NCBI GenBank assembly: GCA_000702025.1
Contig: JNKJ01000007.1
Span: 62,001 to 126,000, forward strand
Length of the DNA stretch: 64,000 nt
DNA from: Blautia schinkii DSM 10518
GTDB taxonomy: Bacteria; Bacillota; Clostridia; Lachnospirales; Lachnospiraceae
Reading direction: 5' to 3'
Shown here: positions 1-8,476 of the stretch, piece after piece
Numbering within the stretch: the first letter of the stretch is position 1
How the letters are laid out: each line of letters starts with the position of its first letter
Notes under the pieces: generated by a model
What the model saw: only the letters and a program-made list of their open reading frames with translations
Databases searched by the model: none
What the model was told of the DNA's origin: nothing
Made by a program: the position numbers and the translations under genes

Positions 1-1608
1 AAATACGGTTTGCAGCGGACAGCGAACGAGGAGTTTAACGAAGAGCTGACTGCCTTATCCCAGGAGTGGGAGGCAATCAGGGACGAGATAGCCAGGGTCA
101 GAGATGGCGCAGACCAGTCTGTTCTTCTGATTCTAAGCGAAGAATTTTTCACAAAGGCGAATGACACAGTATTTTCTATCGAGGAATATTCGGGCAGGCG
201 CTCGGCTGCTCTGGCGACCCAGCTGATCATTACGGCTGTAATTTGTCTGATCATTAGTATAATGGTAATCATATTCTATGTGAAAAGGTATTTTGAGATG
301 CGCCGTACCGCTGAGCTACTTGCAGATCAGGCAGGCCGTGATAAGCTTACGGGTGCGCTTAATCTGGAACGTTTCCGTGAGGACGCACAGAAAATCATAA
401 ACGAGCATCCACAGTCGAAATTTGCTGTGCAGTATATAGATTTTGATAATTTTAAATATATCAACGATGTGTTTGGCTATGATGTGGGGGACCGCATTTT
501 AAAGGAATATACGAGTATAATGCAGGAGTCCCTTGAGGAAAACGAGCTGTTTGCCCGCAGCGTAGCGGACTGTTTCATTGTTCTGCGCTGTTATGAGGAT
601 AAGGGGCAGATGCTCCGGAAGCAGAGGGAGACAGACGGTGAATTTTTGAAGACTGAGGTGCTGCCGGATAAGCATAATATGCGTGTTGCGTGCGGTATAT
701 GCTGCGCGGAGGACGTAGTGGAGGAGCTTGATATCCAGGACCTCATCGACCGTGCGAATTATGCAAAGAAAACAATTAAAAATGTGGCCGGCAAGTATTA
801 TGCATTATATAATGAGAATATCCGCCGCAAAATGTTTAAGGAAATAAAAATCAGTGACAGTATGGAAAGTGCTTTGGCAAATGGGGAATTTCTCGCTTAT
901 TTTCAGCCGAAGGTCACTCCGTCAGATGGTATTATTCGCGCTGCAGAGGCGCTGGTGCGCTGGAAAAATACGGAGGGCGGCTTCCATATGCCTGGTGAAT
1001 TTATTCCCATTTTTGAGAAAAATCATACCATTGGACTATTAGATAAATATATGTTTGAAGAGGTATGCCGGTTCTTAAGTGACCGTATTAAGCAGGGAAA
1101 AAGGGTGGTGCCTGTGTCAGTCAATGTGTCAAAAATCCGTTTCTATACGCCCGGATTTGTGGAGTCTTATACGGAGATCAAGAACCATTATGGGATTCCG
1201 GATAATATGCTTGACATAGAATTTACAGAAACCGTGGCGTGCGAAAATCCCCAATATATGCTGCATGTTGTGAAGCAGCTGCATGAGAATGGTTTTCTTT
1301 GTTCTCTTGATGATTTTGGTAGTGGATATTCGTCTTTGGGTATGCTGAAGGATATGGCTATTGATGTGCTTAAGCTGGATGCGCTGTTTTTCCGAAACAG
1401 TGTGGATCCAGAAAAAGCGGAGATAATTATCCAGGGTTTGCTGCAAATGATACGCAGGCTGGATATCTATACTGTGGCGGAGGGGATCGAGTCAGCGGAG
1501 CAGGTTGAGCTGCTTAAAGAGGGTGGCTGTGATTTGATCCAAGGCTTCTATTTTTATAAGCCTATGCCTGCGGAGGAGTTTGCGCAGAAGCTGGATGAAG
1601 GGGCTTGA
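1..1608 (+). CDS. Membrane GGDEF-EAL protein, 5'-truncated by the window edge
   Basis: This is a cyclic-di-GMP turnover protein and probably an active phosphodiesterase. The frame is open from base 1, so the true start lies upstream; the first usable start codon in the window is a TTG at 10. One hydrophobic segment (about residues 66-92 counted from base 10) follows a short N-terminal region that is probably extracytoplasmic. A GGDEF-like domain follows, but its signature is SVADCF instead of GGDEF, so cyclase activity is unlikely. The C-terminal EAL domain is intact: EALVRW near 313, then EFTE, DDFGSGYSSL, KLDALFF and a Gln-Gly-Phe near the end. A degenerate GGDEF may act as a GTP-sensing regulatory domain, as in known composite proteins; that is an inference. 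The last codons belong to a tandem repeat that runs into the downstream spacer. Confidence 0.9.
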   Translation, partial: KYGLQRTANEEFNEELTALSQEWEAIRDEIARVRDGADQSVLLILSEEFFTKANDTVFSIEEYSGRRSAALATQLIITAVICLIISIMVIIFYVKRYFEMRRTAELLADQAGRDKLTGALNLERFREDAQKIINEHPQSKFAVQYIDFDNFKYINDVFGYDVGDRILKEYTSIMQESLEENELFARSVADCFIVLRCYEDKGQMLRKQRETDGEFLKTEVLPDKHNMRVACGICCAEDVVEELDIQDLIDRANYAKKTIKNVAGKYYALYNENIRRKMFKEIKISDSMESALANGEFLAYFQPKVTPSDGIIRAAEALVRWKNTEGGFHMPGEFIPIFEKNHTIGLLDKYMFEEVCRFLSDRIKQGKRVVPVSVNVSKIRFYTPGFVESYTEIKNHYGIPDNMLDIEFTETVACENPQYMLHVVKQLHENGFLCSLDDFGSGYSSLGMLKDMAIDVLKLDALFFRNSVDPEKAEIIIQGLLQMIRRLDIYTVAEGIESAEQVELLKEGGCDLIQGFYFYKPMPAEEFAQKLDEGA

Positions 1609-1722
1609 TATTTCGCTCAGAGACTGGATGAGGGAGCTTGACATTTTGCACAGAGACTGGATGAGGGAGCTTGAGATTTCTCACAGAGGTCGGATGAAGG
1701 TATCAGATATTTCATCCAGAGG
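1591..1722 (+). repeat. Four 33-bp tandem repeats across a stop codon
   Basis: The units are 1591-1623, 1624-1656, 1657-1689 and 1690-1722. The first holds the final codons LDEGA and the TGA stop (1606-1608) of the GGDEF-EAL gene. Read in the same frame, units 2 and 3 repeat LDEGA-stop, and unit 4 is more diverged. The copies therefore look like duplications of the gene's own 3' end into the spacer. Confidence 0.9.
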
Positions 1723-1751
1723 CCTGGAATATAGAAGCGGGAGGCGGGTTT

Positions 1752-2429
1752 ATGTATAAAATTATGGTTGTCGAGGACGAGGATCAGATCCGCCAAGAGC
1801 TTAAGGTAATGCTGGAGAATGCGCTTTATCAGGTGGCGCTTGTCACTGAGTTTTCCGATGTGGCTGCACAGGTGGCGGGGGCATCGCCGCACCTTGTGCT
1901 GCTGGATATTTCCCTGCCCGGGGAGGATGGGATTACCATATGTAAAAATATCCGAAAGATTTCGGATGTGCCGGTAATCTTTCTCACCAGCAGAAATACG
2001 GCGATGGATGAGCTGAACGGAATGACTATGGGCGGGGATGATTATATTACGAAGCCTTTTTGTGCCCCCATCCTGTTGGCCAGAATCGCGGCGGTTGTGA
2101 AGCGCTCAGAAAAGGGCGGCGGCGAGCAGGAGGAATCCGTCCGTTTTACAGTGAAGGGATGCACCTTAAATCTTCTGGACAGCAGCTTAAGCTGCGGGGA
2201 CAAGACCGTGGAACTTACGAAGAATGAGCTTCGTATCTGTCACTGTCTTTTTGTGAATGAGGGAAGGATTGTGTCCCGGGATGAGATTATGGATGATTTG
2301 TGGGAGAACCATCTTTTTATAGATGACAATACCTTAAGTGTGCATATCAACCACATCAGGGCTAAGCTCAGGGAGCTTGGATTTTCCGCATTTATCGGGA
2401 CAAAAAGAGGGCAGGGGTATCTTGTATGA
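1752..2429 (+). CDS. BceR-like OmpR-family response regulator
   Basis: A 225-residue response regulator with a receiver domain and an OmpR/PhoB winged helix. Acidic residues DED lie near residues 9-11, the phospho-acceptor is Asp52 (LVLLDISLP), and Lys near 102 (ITKPF) completes the receiver site. The C-terminal third holds the winged helix (LTKNELRICHCL, then LSVHINHIRAKL and GTKRGQGY). It overlaps the kinase gene by four bases (ATGA) and sits just upstream of a Bce-type ABC exporter. In established BceRS-BceAB systems the regulator activates the transporter operon in response to cell-wall-active peptides. The start is ATG 1752 behind GGAGGCGGG. Candidate binding repeats lie at 3533-3558. 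Confidence 0.92.
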   Translation: MYKIMVVEDEDQIRQELKVMLENALYQVALVTEFSDVAAQVAGASPHLVLLDISLPGEDGITICKNIRKISDVPVIFLTSRNTAMDELNGMTMGGDDYITKPFCAPILLARIAAVVKRSEKGGGEQEESVRFTVKGCTLNLLDSSLSCGDKTVELTKNELRICHCLFVNEGRIVSRDEIMDDLWENHLFIDDNTLSVHINHIRAKLRELGFSAFIGTKRGQGYLV

Positions 2430-3475
2430 AGCTTTTGGAATACCTTAAGGATAGGATTATGATGCTGATTCTGCAGGCACTGCTGATGATAGGAAGCTTT
2501 GTTTTCCTTAAAATATGCGGGCTGAAGCGGAATCAGCTTTTTATTATTTATGTGTTTTGGATTGTGATTCTGGCGGTGTATCTGCTGCTGGAATGGGTTA
2601 GGAGAAGACAGTTTTTTAAGGAGATTTTTCGTACGCTGGAGGGGATGGATAAGCCTTATCTTATATCTGAAGTACTGCCGTTTTCGCATAGGCTGGAGGA
2701 CCATATATATGGGGAGATTCTTCGGATTTCGAATAAATCTGTATTGGATACGGTACATCATTTAGAACGGGAGCAGACAGAATACAAGGAGTTTATCGAG
2801 AACTGGATACATGAGGTAAAGGCGCCTGTCACGGCTATGAATCTGATTTGTGATAACGTGAAAAACGAGGAGACAAGGAAGCTGAAAACACAGCTTTCAC
2901 TGCTTGAGAATGATGTGGAGAAGGCGCTTTTTTATGCCCGTTCTGATACGGTTTATCAGGATTATCTGATTCGCCAGGTGACTCTCGCACCTGTAATTTA
3001 TGATGTGATTGGGAAAAATCAGATGTATCTGCGCATGAATCAGATGCAGATTGAGGTGCAGGTGGAAGATACAGAGGTTTACTGTGACGACAAGTGGCTG
3101 GCGTTTATTCTCAACCAGCTTGTACTGAATGCAGTGAAATATAGAAGAGTGAGGGATTGCCGTATCGTGTTTTCTGTAAGTAGAGAAAGCGGCCGTACAG
3201 TGCTTGTTGTGGAGGATAATGGTATTGGGATTAAGGAGGGAGAGCTCAGCCGTGTGTTCCAGAAGGGCTTCACCGGGACCAATGGAAGGAAAAACAGCCA
3301 GTCTACCGGAATTGGCTTATATCTTTGCCAAAAGCTCTGCCGTAAGCTGGGCATGGGGATTGGTATCGAGTCTGAGGAAGGTGCGTATACCCGGGTAAGC
3401 CTGGTGTTTCCAGACGGGAGCGAGTATTTTGGGCGGGGATTGCATGAAAAATCTGGTGCAGAAACCAATGCGTAA
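2426..3475 (+). CDS. BceS-like intramembrane-sensing histidine kinase
   Basis: A 349-residue sensor kinase. Two N-terminal membrane helices (about residues 13-31 and 37-57) are joined by only a few residues, so there is no extracellular sensor domain. This is the hallmark of intramembrane-sensing BceS-type kinases, which take their signal from the BceAB transporter. The phospho-acceptor is His129 (NWIHEVKAP). The ATPase domain shows an N box (NQLVLNAVKYR), G1 (VEDNGIGI) and G2 (STGIGLYLC). The gene overlaps the regulator by ATGA. Its last codons lie in a repeat that continues past the TAA stop (3473-3475). A promoter and operator region follows before the ABC genes. Confidence 0.92.
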   Translation: MKLLEYLKDRIMMLILQALLMIGSFVFLKICGLKRNQLFIIYVFWIVILAVYLLLEWVRRRQFFKEIFRTLEGMDKPYLISEVLPFSHRLEDHIYGEILRISNKSVLDTVHHLEREQTEYKEFIENWIHEVKAPVTAMNLICDNVKNEETRKLKTQLSLLENDVEKALFYARSDTVYQDYLIRQVTLAPVIYDVIGKNQMYLRMNQMQIEVQVEDTEVYCDDKWLAFILNQLVLNAVKYRRVRDCRIVFSVSRESGRTVLVVEDNGIGIKEGELSRVFQKGFTGTNGRKNSQSTGIGLYLCQKLCRKLGMGIGIESEEGAYTRVSLVFPDGSEYFGRGLHEKSGAETNA

Positions 3476-3515
3476 TCAGGTGTAGAAACTAGGTGTAGAA
3501 ACTGACGCAGAGTCC
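3455..3515 (+). repeat. Imperfect tandem repeat across the kinase stop codon
   Basis: Copies beginning GGTG(C/T)AGAAAC occur at 3455-3478 (24 nt, containing the TAA stop), 3479-3491 (13 nt, shortened) and 3492-3515 (24 nt). The pattern again duplicates a gene's 3' end into the following spacer. Confidence 0.7.
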
Positions 3516-3528
3516 GATATAGAATCAT

Positions 3529-3596
3529 AATCTTAAGAAATCGTAAGATTGAGTTAAGGTGTTTCAATACTACATTGTGTGGTTTTTCGCTATGAT
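3529..3596 (+). promoter_or_regulatory. Candidate BceR operator and promoter of the exporter operon
   Basis: AATCTTA-N8-TAAGATT is a perfect 7-bp dyad at 3529-3550. The same stretch can be read as TTAAG (3533), GTAAG (3543) and TTAAG (3554), spaced 10-11 bp on one face of the helix as OmpR-type regulators prefer. A TATGAT -10 box follows at 3591-3596 with no good -35, as expected for an activated promoter. Assignment to BceR is an inference from context. Confidence 0.5.
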
Positions 3597-3654
3597 AGGG
3601 ATAGTCAAATATCCTGCAGTAAGCTGCGGGAACAAAAAGAAAGGCGGGAGCACA

Positions 3655-4419
3655 ATGGAAGAACTGATTTTTGCAGAGGATATAGAGAAATATTATGGCA
3701 ATAAGAACAATCTGACTAAGGCCCTGGACCGGGTTACATTTCATGTAAACCGTGGGGAGTTTACGGGAATTATGGGAGCCAGCGGAAGCGGAAAAACTAC
3801 ACTTCTCAACGTTCTGGCGACGGTGGATACGGTGACGTCAGGGCATATTTATTATGGAAAGGACGATATTACGGTTCTCAGTGAGGACCAGAAATCAGAT
3901 TTCCGTATGGAAAATCTGGGCTTTGTTTTTCAGGATTTTAATCTTTTGGACACACTGACACTGGAGGAAAATATCTCTCTGGCAATGTCTCTTACAGGAA
4001 AGGGAAAGAAGGAAATCGATACCCATACCAGGGAAATCATGGAGCGGCTTGGCATTTGGGAGCTTCGGGATAAATTTCCTTATCAGGTGTCAGGGGGACA
4101 GAAGCAGCGTTGTGCGTGCGCCCGTGCGCTGATTAACAGACCGAGGATTATTTTTGCCGATGAGCCGACCGGTGCGCTGGATTCCAAGTCTGCAAGGATG
4201 CTGCTTGAGACGTTTATTCAGATGAATGAGGAGATGAAAGCTACCATACTTATGGTCACGCATGATGCATTTTCGGCCAGCTATTGTAAGCGGATTCTTT
4301 TCTTAAAGGACGGGCAGATTTTTCATGAGCTGGTGCGCGGCAGTCAGAGCAGGAAGGATTTTCTTAATGAAATCCTGGATGTGCTGTCTGTGACTGGAGG
4401 TGACGGGGATGTTAGGTAA
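3655..4419 (+). CDS. BceA-like ABC transporter ATPase (peptide resistance)
   Basis: A 254-residue ATPase of the MacB/LolD/BceA type. It shows Walker A GASGSGKTT (residues 41-49), a Q-loop in FVFQDFNLL, signature VSGGQKQR, Walker B IIFADEPTGA and the switch His in MVTHD. The start is ATG 3655, preceded by GGCGGGAG; the frame is open upstream to 3559, but that part lies inside the promoter region. The gene overlaps the permease start by 11 bases. With the next gene it should form a Bce-type exporter that removes or frees cell-wall-targeting peptides such as bacitracin and signals to the two-component system. The specific peptide cannot be read from the sequence. Confidence 0.93.
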   Translation: MEELIFAEDIEKYYGNKNNLTKALDRVTFHVNRGEFTGIMGASGSGKTTLLNVLATVDTVTSGHIYYGKDDITVLSEDQKSDFRMENLGFVFQDFNLLDTLTLEENISLAMSLTGKGKKEIDTHTREIMERLGIWELRDKFPYQVSGGQKQRCACARALINRPRIIFADEPTGALDSKSARMLLETFIQMNEEMKATILMVTHDAFSASYCKRILFLKDGQIFHELVRGSQSRKDFLNEILDVLSVTGGDGDVR

Positions 4420-6433
4420 ACTCGCTTTCCGTAATGCGAAACGTTCTCTTCACGATTATTTTGTGTACCTGCTTACCATGATTTTGATCACGGCCATGAT
4501 GTTTGCTTTTGATGCCATGATTTTCTCAGAGGCAATCCGTGAGCTTTCCAGTCAGGCCGGAATGATGGGGATGATGATCGGGCTTTTGACCTTTTTTGTT
4601 GTACTCATCATTGTGTGGCTGGTACATTATATGGTAAAATTTATAGCAGAGAAGAGGAGCCGGGAATTTGCGACTTATCTTCTTCTGGGCTTTCGTAAAA
4701 AGCAGGTCGCCGCGCTGTTTTTCCGGGAAAATGTGCTCATGGGCATTGCGGCATTTGTGATTGGGCTGTTTCCGGGAATGTTTTTGCAGCAGGTGATCAC
4801 CACTGCAATCTATGCGATGCTTGAGACGGATTATCAAATCCGCTTTGAGTGCAGCCTGCCCGCACTTGCCATGACGGTGGGGATTTACGCGGGTGCTTAT
4901 CTTTTGGCCCTTCTGCGTAACCAGCGGCGTTTCCGAAAAATGACAATCAACGGGATGATGAATCTGGAGCGTCAGAACGAGGAGATAAAGACCGGAAATA
5001 AGTCGGGGCGGCAGTGGATGTTCTGGGCGTCGCTTGCATTTATTGCCTTGTTTGGGTGGATGATGATTACGGAGAGATTTAACAGCGGGAATATTTATGT
5101 GATGATCATTGGCCTGGGCGCTGCGGTTTATCTGCTTTATATGGGCCTGGCGGCTTTTCTGGTGGCGCATGTGCGGAAAAAGGGCGCAGGTGTGCAGCAG
5201 GGTGCAAATATTTTTGTGTACAGGCAGGTTGCTTCTAAAATCCGTACTATGCAGTTTACGCTGGGGACGCTTACACTTCTGTTTTTGGTGGCACTGGTGG
5301 GGGCGTCCTGGGCGTTGATGCTGAATCAATTCCAGAACACACAGGGGGACGAGAAGTTTGCTTTTGATGTAGCGGTTTACAACCAAGCTGCGGATTATGA
5401 TTTCCGCAGGGAGCAGGAGCTGATCGCGAAAGAGGCGGAGCCTGTGGATGAGCTTGTGTATTGTGTGTATCAGAACGGCACAAGCGACTGGAATCAATAC
5501 CTGACCGAGCATAATAAAAGCGCGGAGGAGTATTCGTATTATAAATATGATACTTATATGAGGCTGAGTGATTATAACAGGCTAAGGGCTATGCTGGGCG
5601 CGGAGGCAGTGAATTTATCTGCGGACGGGTATCTTCTCCAGACGCAGGAACGTTTTGTGAAGTTGTTAGAGCCGATGACAGAGGAAAGGTGCGTGATTGG
5701 CGGGAAGGATTACCGCTTTGAAGGTATCGAGACTTTGGGCTTTGAGCAGGGCGGGCATAATGGGGCGGATTATGTCCTGGTAGTGCCGGATGGCGCGGCG
5801 GACAGTATGAAGCCATTTTATTCTTTATATGCGGCAGAGCTTTCCGGTGAGGCACCGGCTCAGCTTCAGGAGGCTTTGGATGAGATAACCATTCAGGCTG
5901 TTCCGGAAGGAGAAGCCATGATGCAATATGCGGATATGTATGCGAGCGGCAGGGCCATGGGAAGCGGGGAAATGTATATGTCAAATGCTCCGGCATTTGT
6001 GCGTGATACACAGATACGGGAGATGAAATTTATGATGACCTCCATTATTTTTCCGCTGTTTTACATTGGAATGGTGTTTTTGCTAGTGGCAGTCACCATA
6101 CTTTCCGTGCAGCAGCTCAGTGATTCGTCCAAGTACCGTTTTCGGTATTCGGTGCTTCGTAAGCTTGGCATGAAGAAAAAAGAGCTCAGCCATGTGATCT
6201 TTAAGGAATTGTCACTGTATTATTTGTGTCCGTTTATCGGCTCGATTTTAATCAGCGGAAGTATTGTGATTTATATGAGTATGTATTTTGTCACGTATTC
6301 CGGTGTGGTGGCACCGGTGTGGCAGTATTTCGCAACGGCGCTGGCTTTGTTTGGCAGTATTTATTTGCTGTATTTTGCGGCGACTTATGTTGGGTTTAAA
6401 AGGAATGTTTATGAGGAAAGGGCGCGGAATTAG
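4409..6433 (+). CDS. BceB-like FtsX-family permease
   Basis: A 674-residue permease with about ten membrane helices: four in the first 180 residues, further helices near 200-310 and three at the C-terminus. A large extracellular domain of roughly 230 residues lies between about 310 and 540, the position that defines BceB proteins and links them to their kinase. The start is taken as ATG 4409, eight bases after CTGGAGG; an in-frame GTG at 4400 would overlap that ribosome site. The stop TAG (6431-6433) lies in the first unit of a 10-bp tandem repeat. The GH1 gene starts 37 bases later with no terminator between them. Confidence 0.92.
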   Translation: MLGKLAFRNAKRSLHDYFVYLLTMILITAMMFAFDAMIFSEAIRELSSQAGMMGMMIGLLTFFVVLIIVWLVHYMVKFIAEKRSREFATYLLLGFRKKQVAALFFRENVLMGIAAFVIGLFPGMFLQQVITTAIYAMLETDYQIRFECSLPALAMTVGIYAGAYLLALLRNQRRFRKMTINGMMNLERQNEEIKTGNKSGRQWMFWASLAFIALFGWMMITERFNSGNIYVMIIGLGAAVYLLYMGLAAFLVAHVRKKGAGVQQGANIFVYRQVASKIRTMQFTLGTLTLLFLVALVGASWALMLNQFQNTQGDEKFAFDVAVYNQAADYDFRREQELIAKEAEPVDELVYCVYQNGTSDWNQYLTEHNKSAEEYSYYKYDTYMRLSDYNRLRAMLGAEAVNLSADGYLLQTQERFVKLLEPMTEERCVIGGKDYRFEGIETLGFEQGGHNGADYVLVVPDGAADSMKPFYSLYAAELSGEAPAQLQEALDEITIQAVPEGEAMMQYADMYASGRAMGSGEMYMSNAPAFVRDTQIREMKFMMTSIIFPLFYIGMVFLLVAVTILSVQQLSDSSKYRFRYSVLRKLGMKKKELSHVIFKELSLYYLCPFIGSILISGSIVIYMSMYFVTYSGVVAPVWQYFATALALFGSIYLLYFAATYVGFKRNVYEERARN

Positions 6434-6458
6434 AAGAAATTAGAAGAAATTAGAAGAA
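6429..6458 (+). repeat. Three 10-bp tandem repeats across the permease stop
   Basis: Three identical copies of ATTAGAAGAA at 6429-6438, 6439-6448 and 6449-6458. Each contains TAG, and the first TAG is the stop codon of the BceB-like gene. Confidence 0.9.
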
Positions 6459-6470
6459 ACGGAGGTTACT

Positions 6471-7820
6471 ATGGGATTTCGTGAGGATTTTGTTTGGGGC
6501 GCGGCTACAAGTTCTTATCAGATAGAAGGTGCGGCGAATTCAGACGGAAAAGGAATGCACATCTGGGATGTGTTTTCGAAGGAAGACGGAAGGATTTTTG
6601 AAGGTCATACCGGGGATGTGGCTTGTGATCATTATCACAGGTTCCGGGAGGACGTGGCGATTATGAGGGAGATGGGATTGAAGGGTTATCGCTTTTCCAT
6701 TGACTGGTCGCGTGTGCTGCCGGAGGGGACCGGGAAGGTGAATGAAAAGGGGCTGGCTTTCTATAGTGAGCTGGTGGATGAGCTTTTGGCAGCGGGGATT
6801 GAGCCTTATATTACGCTGTATCATTGGGAGCTGCCGTATGAGCTTTATAAAAAAGGCGGCTGGATGAATGAGGAGATCGTGGAATGGTTCGGGGAGTATG
6901 CGGCGTTAATTTCGAGGACCTTTAGCGACAGGGTCCGGCATTATTTTACTCTGAATGAGCCGCAGTGCTTTATTGGTCTGGGATATTTGTTTGGCGAGCA
7001 GGCTCCGGGGCTTAAGGTTCCGGTGCGTGATACCTTTTTGATGGCTCATAATGTGCTCAAAGCCCATGGGCGGGCAGTTCAGAAGCTTCGTGAGTTTGCG
7101 AAGCAGCCGTTGGTAATCGGTTATGCGCCTACGGGTGGAATGAGCTATCCGGCTACAGATAAGCCGGAGGATATCGAAGCGGCGCGGCAGCATTTATTTG
7201 GGCTGGGCGAGCCTAAGGTGTGGACCTGGAATGTTACCTGGTGGTCAGACCCTGTGGTTTTCGGGCATTATCCTGAGGAAGGACTGCGCCTGTATGAAAG
7301 GTATCTTCCTAAAATCACGGATGCGGATATGAAGCTTATTTCCGAGCCGATTGATATGTATGGACAGAATATTTATAACGGCAAATGTATCCGTATGGGC
7401 GCGGACGGCAGGCCGGAGGAGGTTAAGCGGCCTCTTGGTGCGGCCAAGACGGCTATGGGCTGGCCTGTGACACCGGAGTGTCTGTATTGGGGACCGAAAT
7501 TTCTATATGAAAGATACGGAAAGCCGATTTATATTACGGAAAACGGGCTTTCCTGTCAGGATGCAGTTTCCCCGGACGGCAAGGTACATGACCCAGCGAG
7601 GATTGATTTCCTCAGCGCGTATCTTGGCCAGTTGAAACGCGCGGCGGATGACGGCGTGGATGTGCGCGGCTATTTCCAATGGTCCCTGATGGATAACTTT
7701 GAGTGGGTATGTGGATATTCGGAGAGGTTTGGCTTGGTTTATGTGGATTATGAGACGCAGGAGAGGATTTGGAAGGATTCTGCGTATTGGTATCGGGATT
7801 TGATTGCAGGGAGGTTGTAG
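6471..7820 (+). CDS. GH1 beta-glucosidase
   Basis: A 449-residue family 1 glycoside hydrolase of usual length. The acid/base Glu163 sits in TLNEP, the nucleophile Glu357 in ITENG, and the N-terminal GAATSSYQIEGA signature is present. The segment WSLMDNFEW (about 402-410) carries Glu and Trp where 6-phospho-beta-glucosidases carry a phosphate-binding pattern, so unphosphorylated beta-glucosides are the likelier substrate. There is no signal peptide, so it acts in the cytoplasm. The start is ATG 6471 behind GGAGG. It follows the peptide-resistance module with only 37 bases between, so it may be co-transcribed. No functional link to peptide resistance is known to me. Confidence 0.92.
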   Translation: MGFREDFVWGAATSSYQIEGAANSDGKGMHIWDVFSKEDGRIFEGHTGDVACDHYHRFREDVAIMREMGLKGYRFSIDWSRVLPEGTGKVNEKGLAFYSELVDELLAAGIEPYITLYHWELPYELYKKGGWMNEEIVEWFGEYAALISRTFSDRVRHYFTLNEPQCFIGLGYLFGEQAPGLKVPVRDTFLMAHNVLKAHGRAVQKLREFAKQPLVIGYAPTGGMSYPATDKPEDIEAARQHLFGLGEPKVWTWNVTWWSDPVVFGHYPEEGLRLYERYLPKITDADMKLISEPIDMYGQNIYNGKCIRMGADGRPEEVKRPLGAAKTAMGWPVTPECLYWGPKFLYERYGKPIYITENGLSCQDAVSPDGKVHDPARIDFLSAYLGQLKRAADDGVDVRGYFQWSLMDNFEWVCGYSERFGLVYVDYETQERIWKDSAYWYRDLIAGRL

Positions 7821-7827
7821 GGAGTGG

Positions 7828-7938
7828 GAGATTAGTATTATAAAAAATGAGGAGGCATTTAAAACGGCGTTTGAAAGAGAACACAAAACGGATGGCAAGA
7901 TGGTAAAGGTATTTATTCTCCGGTCAAGAGAATTGTAA
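7828..7938 (+). pseudogene. Possible coding remnant without a start codon
   Basis: An open stretch of about 36 codons just after the GH1 gene reads plausibly as protein (it includes EEAFKTAFEREHKTDGK) and ends at TAA 7936-7938. There is no ATG, GTG or TTG near its beginning, and it lies directly in front of a terminator. It could be the 3' remnant of a lost gene. I do not recognise the family, and chance is possible. Confidence 0.2.
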
Positions 7939-7951
7939 AATAGCACAAAGG

Positions 7952-7986
7952 AAAGCAGTTAGTCTATTATGATTAGCTGCTTTTTT
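7952..7986 (+). terminator. Rho-independent terminator
   Basis: A 13-bp stem with two G-U pairs (arms AAAGCAGTTAGTC and GATTAGCTGCTTT) around a short loop, followed by a T tract at 7981-7986. It ends the transcript carrying the GH1 gene. Confidence 0.85.
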
Positions 7987-8051
7987 CGTTAAGAAGTAAA
8001 CTCTTTATTCTGGAAATATCTGCAAAATCCCATCTATTTATAAAAAAGTAG

Positions 8052-8137
8052 TTGACAAACCTATCATACTGTTATACTATGCAATATATAGTATGTAATA
8101 CATAATATGCAATGCATAATATAATACATAGTATTAT
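8052..8137 (+). promoter_or_regulatory. PadR-operon promoter overlapped by a tandem 14-bp operator array
   Basis: TTGACA at 8052-8057 pairs with TACTAT at 8075-8080 (17-bp spacer; TATACT at 8073 is an alternative). Four 14-bp units follow: 8078-8091, 8092-8105, 8106-8119 and 8120-8133. Each is close to palindromic; for example TATGTA-A-TACATA spans 8092-8104 and TATGCA-A-TGCATA spans 8106-8118. ATAATAC-ATA-GTATTAT at 8121-8137 closes the array next to the ribosome site. PadR proteins bind ATGTA/TACAT-type dyads, so autorepression is likely. Confidence 0.75.
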
Positions 8138-8155
8138 ATGAAAAGGAGGATGTAC

Positions 8156-8476
8156 ATGGATACGCAGAGAAAAAAAGGTGTCCTTGATATCTGTGTTTTG
8201 TCGGTGCTGCAAAGGGCGCCGTCCTATGGGTATTTGATTGTGAAGGAAGTATCGGAATGTATCGAAATTTCGGAGTCTACGCTTTATCCCATATTGAAGC
8301 GCTTGGAGAATGCAGGTACTTTAACGACCTATAAGCAGGAACATAACGGCAGGATGCGGAAGTATTATCAAATCACAGAATCAGGGAAACAGAAAATCGA
8401 GGAGTTCCTCTCTGAGTGGGAGGAAATAAAGAAAATCTATATGTTTGTTGAGAATCGGAATAAGGAGGAAGCATGA
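8156..8476 (+). CDS. PadR-family transcriptional regulator
   Basis: A 106-residue PadR-type winged-helix repressor. The N-terminal half holds the DNA-binding domain (GVLDICVLSVLQ, YGYLIVKEV, STLYPILKRLE, then the wing GRMRKYYQITESGK), and a C-terminal helix serves dimerisation. The start is ATG 8156, six bases after AAAGGAGG (8142-8149); in-frame ATGs at 8138 and 8150 would place the ribosome site inside the gene. The next gene overlaps by ATGA. PadR followed by a HAAS-domain protein is a common pairing in Firmicutes, in which the small regulator controls its own operon. The effector is unknown. Confidence 0.9.
   Translation: MDTQRKKGVLDICVLSVLQRAPSYGYLIVKEVSECIEISESTLYPILKRLENAGTLTTYKQEHNGRMRKYYQITESGKQKIEEFLSEWEEIKKIYMFVENRNKEEA

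Noticed and set aside
3079..3744. A 221-codon minus-strand frame across the BceS-BceA junction
   Set aside because: It crosses a gene end, promoter and gene start, with composition typical of antisense shadows.
4526..5512. A 328-codon open frame on the minus strand opposite the BceB-like permease
   Set aside because: It is rich in His, Pro and Arg with no domain pattern or ribosome site, and it lies opposite a clear membrane protein. It is a frame shadow.
7828..7938. Small gene after the GH1 gene
   Set aside because: No start codon or ribosome site. Listed only as a low-confidence remnant.
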